A stretch of 64,000 nucleotides of DNA. Origin: Ophiura sarsii (Eukaryota; Echinodermata; Ophiuroidea; Amphilepidida; Ophiuridae). Of this stretch, positions 63,342-64,000 are shown piece by piece. Under the pieces are notes generated by a model that did not search any database, was not told the origin of the DNA, and worked only from the letters and a program-made list of their open reading frames with translations. The stretch covers positions 9,871,717 through 9,935,716 of the forward strand of contig CM069448.1 of assembly GCA_035610835.1 (NCBI GenBank), read 5' to 3'. The translations under genes were made by a program, and so were the position numbers. Positions within the stretch are counted from its first letter, which is position 1; the number at the start of each line of letters is the position of its first letter.

Positions 63342-63487
63342 GGGAGCACATCAAAACTCGACCGCGCGGCAACTGCCGGTTCTGCCCGGTTGGACCGCAT
63401 ATCATTAGAACAATAGAAACCAGCTGCAACCGCACGGAACCCCACGGAACCGGCGGTTGCCGGGCGGTCGAGTTTTGATGTGCTCCC
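63342..63487. mobile_element. 146-bp PIF/Harbinger-like MITE with TAA duplication
   Basis: GGGAGCACATCAAAACTCGA-CCG is perfectly inverted at the right end (CGGTCGAGTTTTGATGTGCTCCC in inverse order). GC-rich subterminal CGGCAACTGCCGG / CCGGCGGTTGCCGG also pairs. TAA flanks both sides (63339-63341, 63488-63490). Termini and target fit PIF/Harbinger. Confidence 0.85.
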
Positions 63488-63490
63488 TAA

Positions 63491-64000
63491 CTAACAAATG
63501 GATGGGCTTATTTTAATATTTTTTAGAGACCCTGTATATTTTGGCCTCCTGCAACAACGTTCAGCCTGCATAATAACGGAGTGCTACAAATAGCACTAGC
63601 AGGCCCAGGCAAGCCCAGGGCATATAAAATATTAAGATGACTTGAAAACACCTTTTCCAGGGTCAGTCAGGAATTAAAGACTCCCATACAATTTAATACA
63701 AATTTATAACAATAATAATAACAAACCAGACCTCAAAAAAACAAGAAGAGTCTTGAAAAAGATAATCATCACTCTGATGAGGACATGCATGAGGTACTGT
63801 AGATTTAAAGCTCATTATTAAATTTGATTGAAAGGCTATTAAAATACAGTACAGTACTTATACACCCCTACTGACAAGAGGTACATTGTGGGAGTACACC
63901 CACAGTACACACACCCCTACACGTACAAACATACACTGTGGGCGTTTAAATTTGACGAAATCTGACGAAACCTGACCCTATGGAGGTATCAAAATAACCC
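63491..64000. other. Right edge of window, nothing recognised
   Basis: AT-rich with CACCCCTAC/AGTACACCCACAGTACAC short repeats near 63865-63945. No gene visible. Confidence 0.6.

Noticed and set aside
63151..63400. Open frame after an acceptor-like TTTTACAG
   Set aside because: The acceptor-like sequence is part of the 75-bp inverted repeat, and the frame runs into the 146-bp MITE.

Overview
This is a eukaryotic nuclear window. It is AT-rich with long introns and is crowded with short inverted-repeat transposons, poly-C/poly-G tracts and minisatellites. Protein similarity and gene structure point to an invertebrate animal. A marine deuterostome (echinoderm or hemichordate-like) is my best guess, but the sequence does not prove it.

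Only two genes can be supported, and they diverge. (1) On the minus strand (about 402-11702) is an SRSF10/SRSF12-type SR splicing factor with one RRM and an RS tail, in four or five coding exons. Its second intron (6665 down to 2552) has the hallmarks of a U12-type AT-AC intron: ATATCCTT at the 5' end, TTCCTTAAC branch site 15 nt before the end, and a terminal AC. A good U2-type donor (GTACGT) lies 47 nt beyond the minor donor, so two spliceosomes could compete here. (2) On the plus strand (19488-47335) is a five-exon gene for a 383-residue type I membrane protein of the WBP1/WBP1L/VOPP1 family. It has a signal peptide, a six-cysteine ectodomain ending in YYYELWW, one membrane segment, and a Pro/Ser/Thr-rich cytoplasmic tail with LPTY, PPPY and PPTY motifs for WW-domain partners.

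Layout: 1-11.7 kb is the SR gene, its introns carrying two clean hAT-like insertions and a fold-back element. 11.9-19.1 kb is an intergenic repeat yard: tandem monomers, poly-C, a 634-bp nested fold-back, and a TA-flanked element with a smaller element inside. 19.1-47.3 kb is the WBP1-like gene; intron 1 is almost repeat-free, while intron 2 carries a 2.4-kb element with perfect 8-bp target duplications, a 239-bp tandem duplication, a TTAA-flanked MITE and a 13-bp minisatellite. 47.3-49.1 kb is probable 3' UTR. 49.1-64 kb has no recognisable gene and is rich in MITEs, including a PIF/Harbinger-like element nested inside an 8-bp-TSD element, and a 3.7-kb interval bounded by 75-bp inverted repeats.

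The best candidates for something new are the AT-AC/GT donor pair in the SR gene, a TIR-bounded element family that carries a tRNA-like A/B-box module, the array of palindromes with core GTTGTACGAA, the strong excess of the palindrome TAGGCCTA, and the element-within-element insertions that give relative dates.
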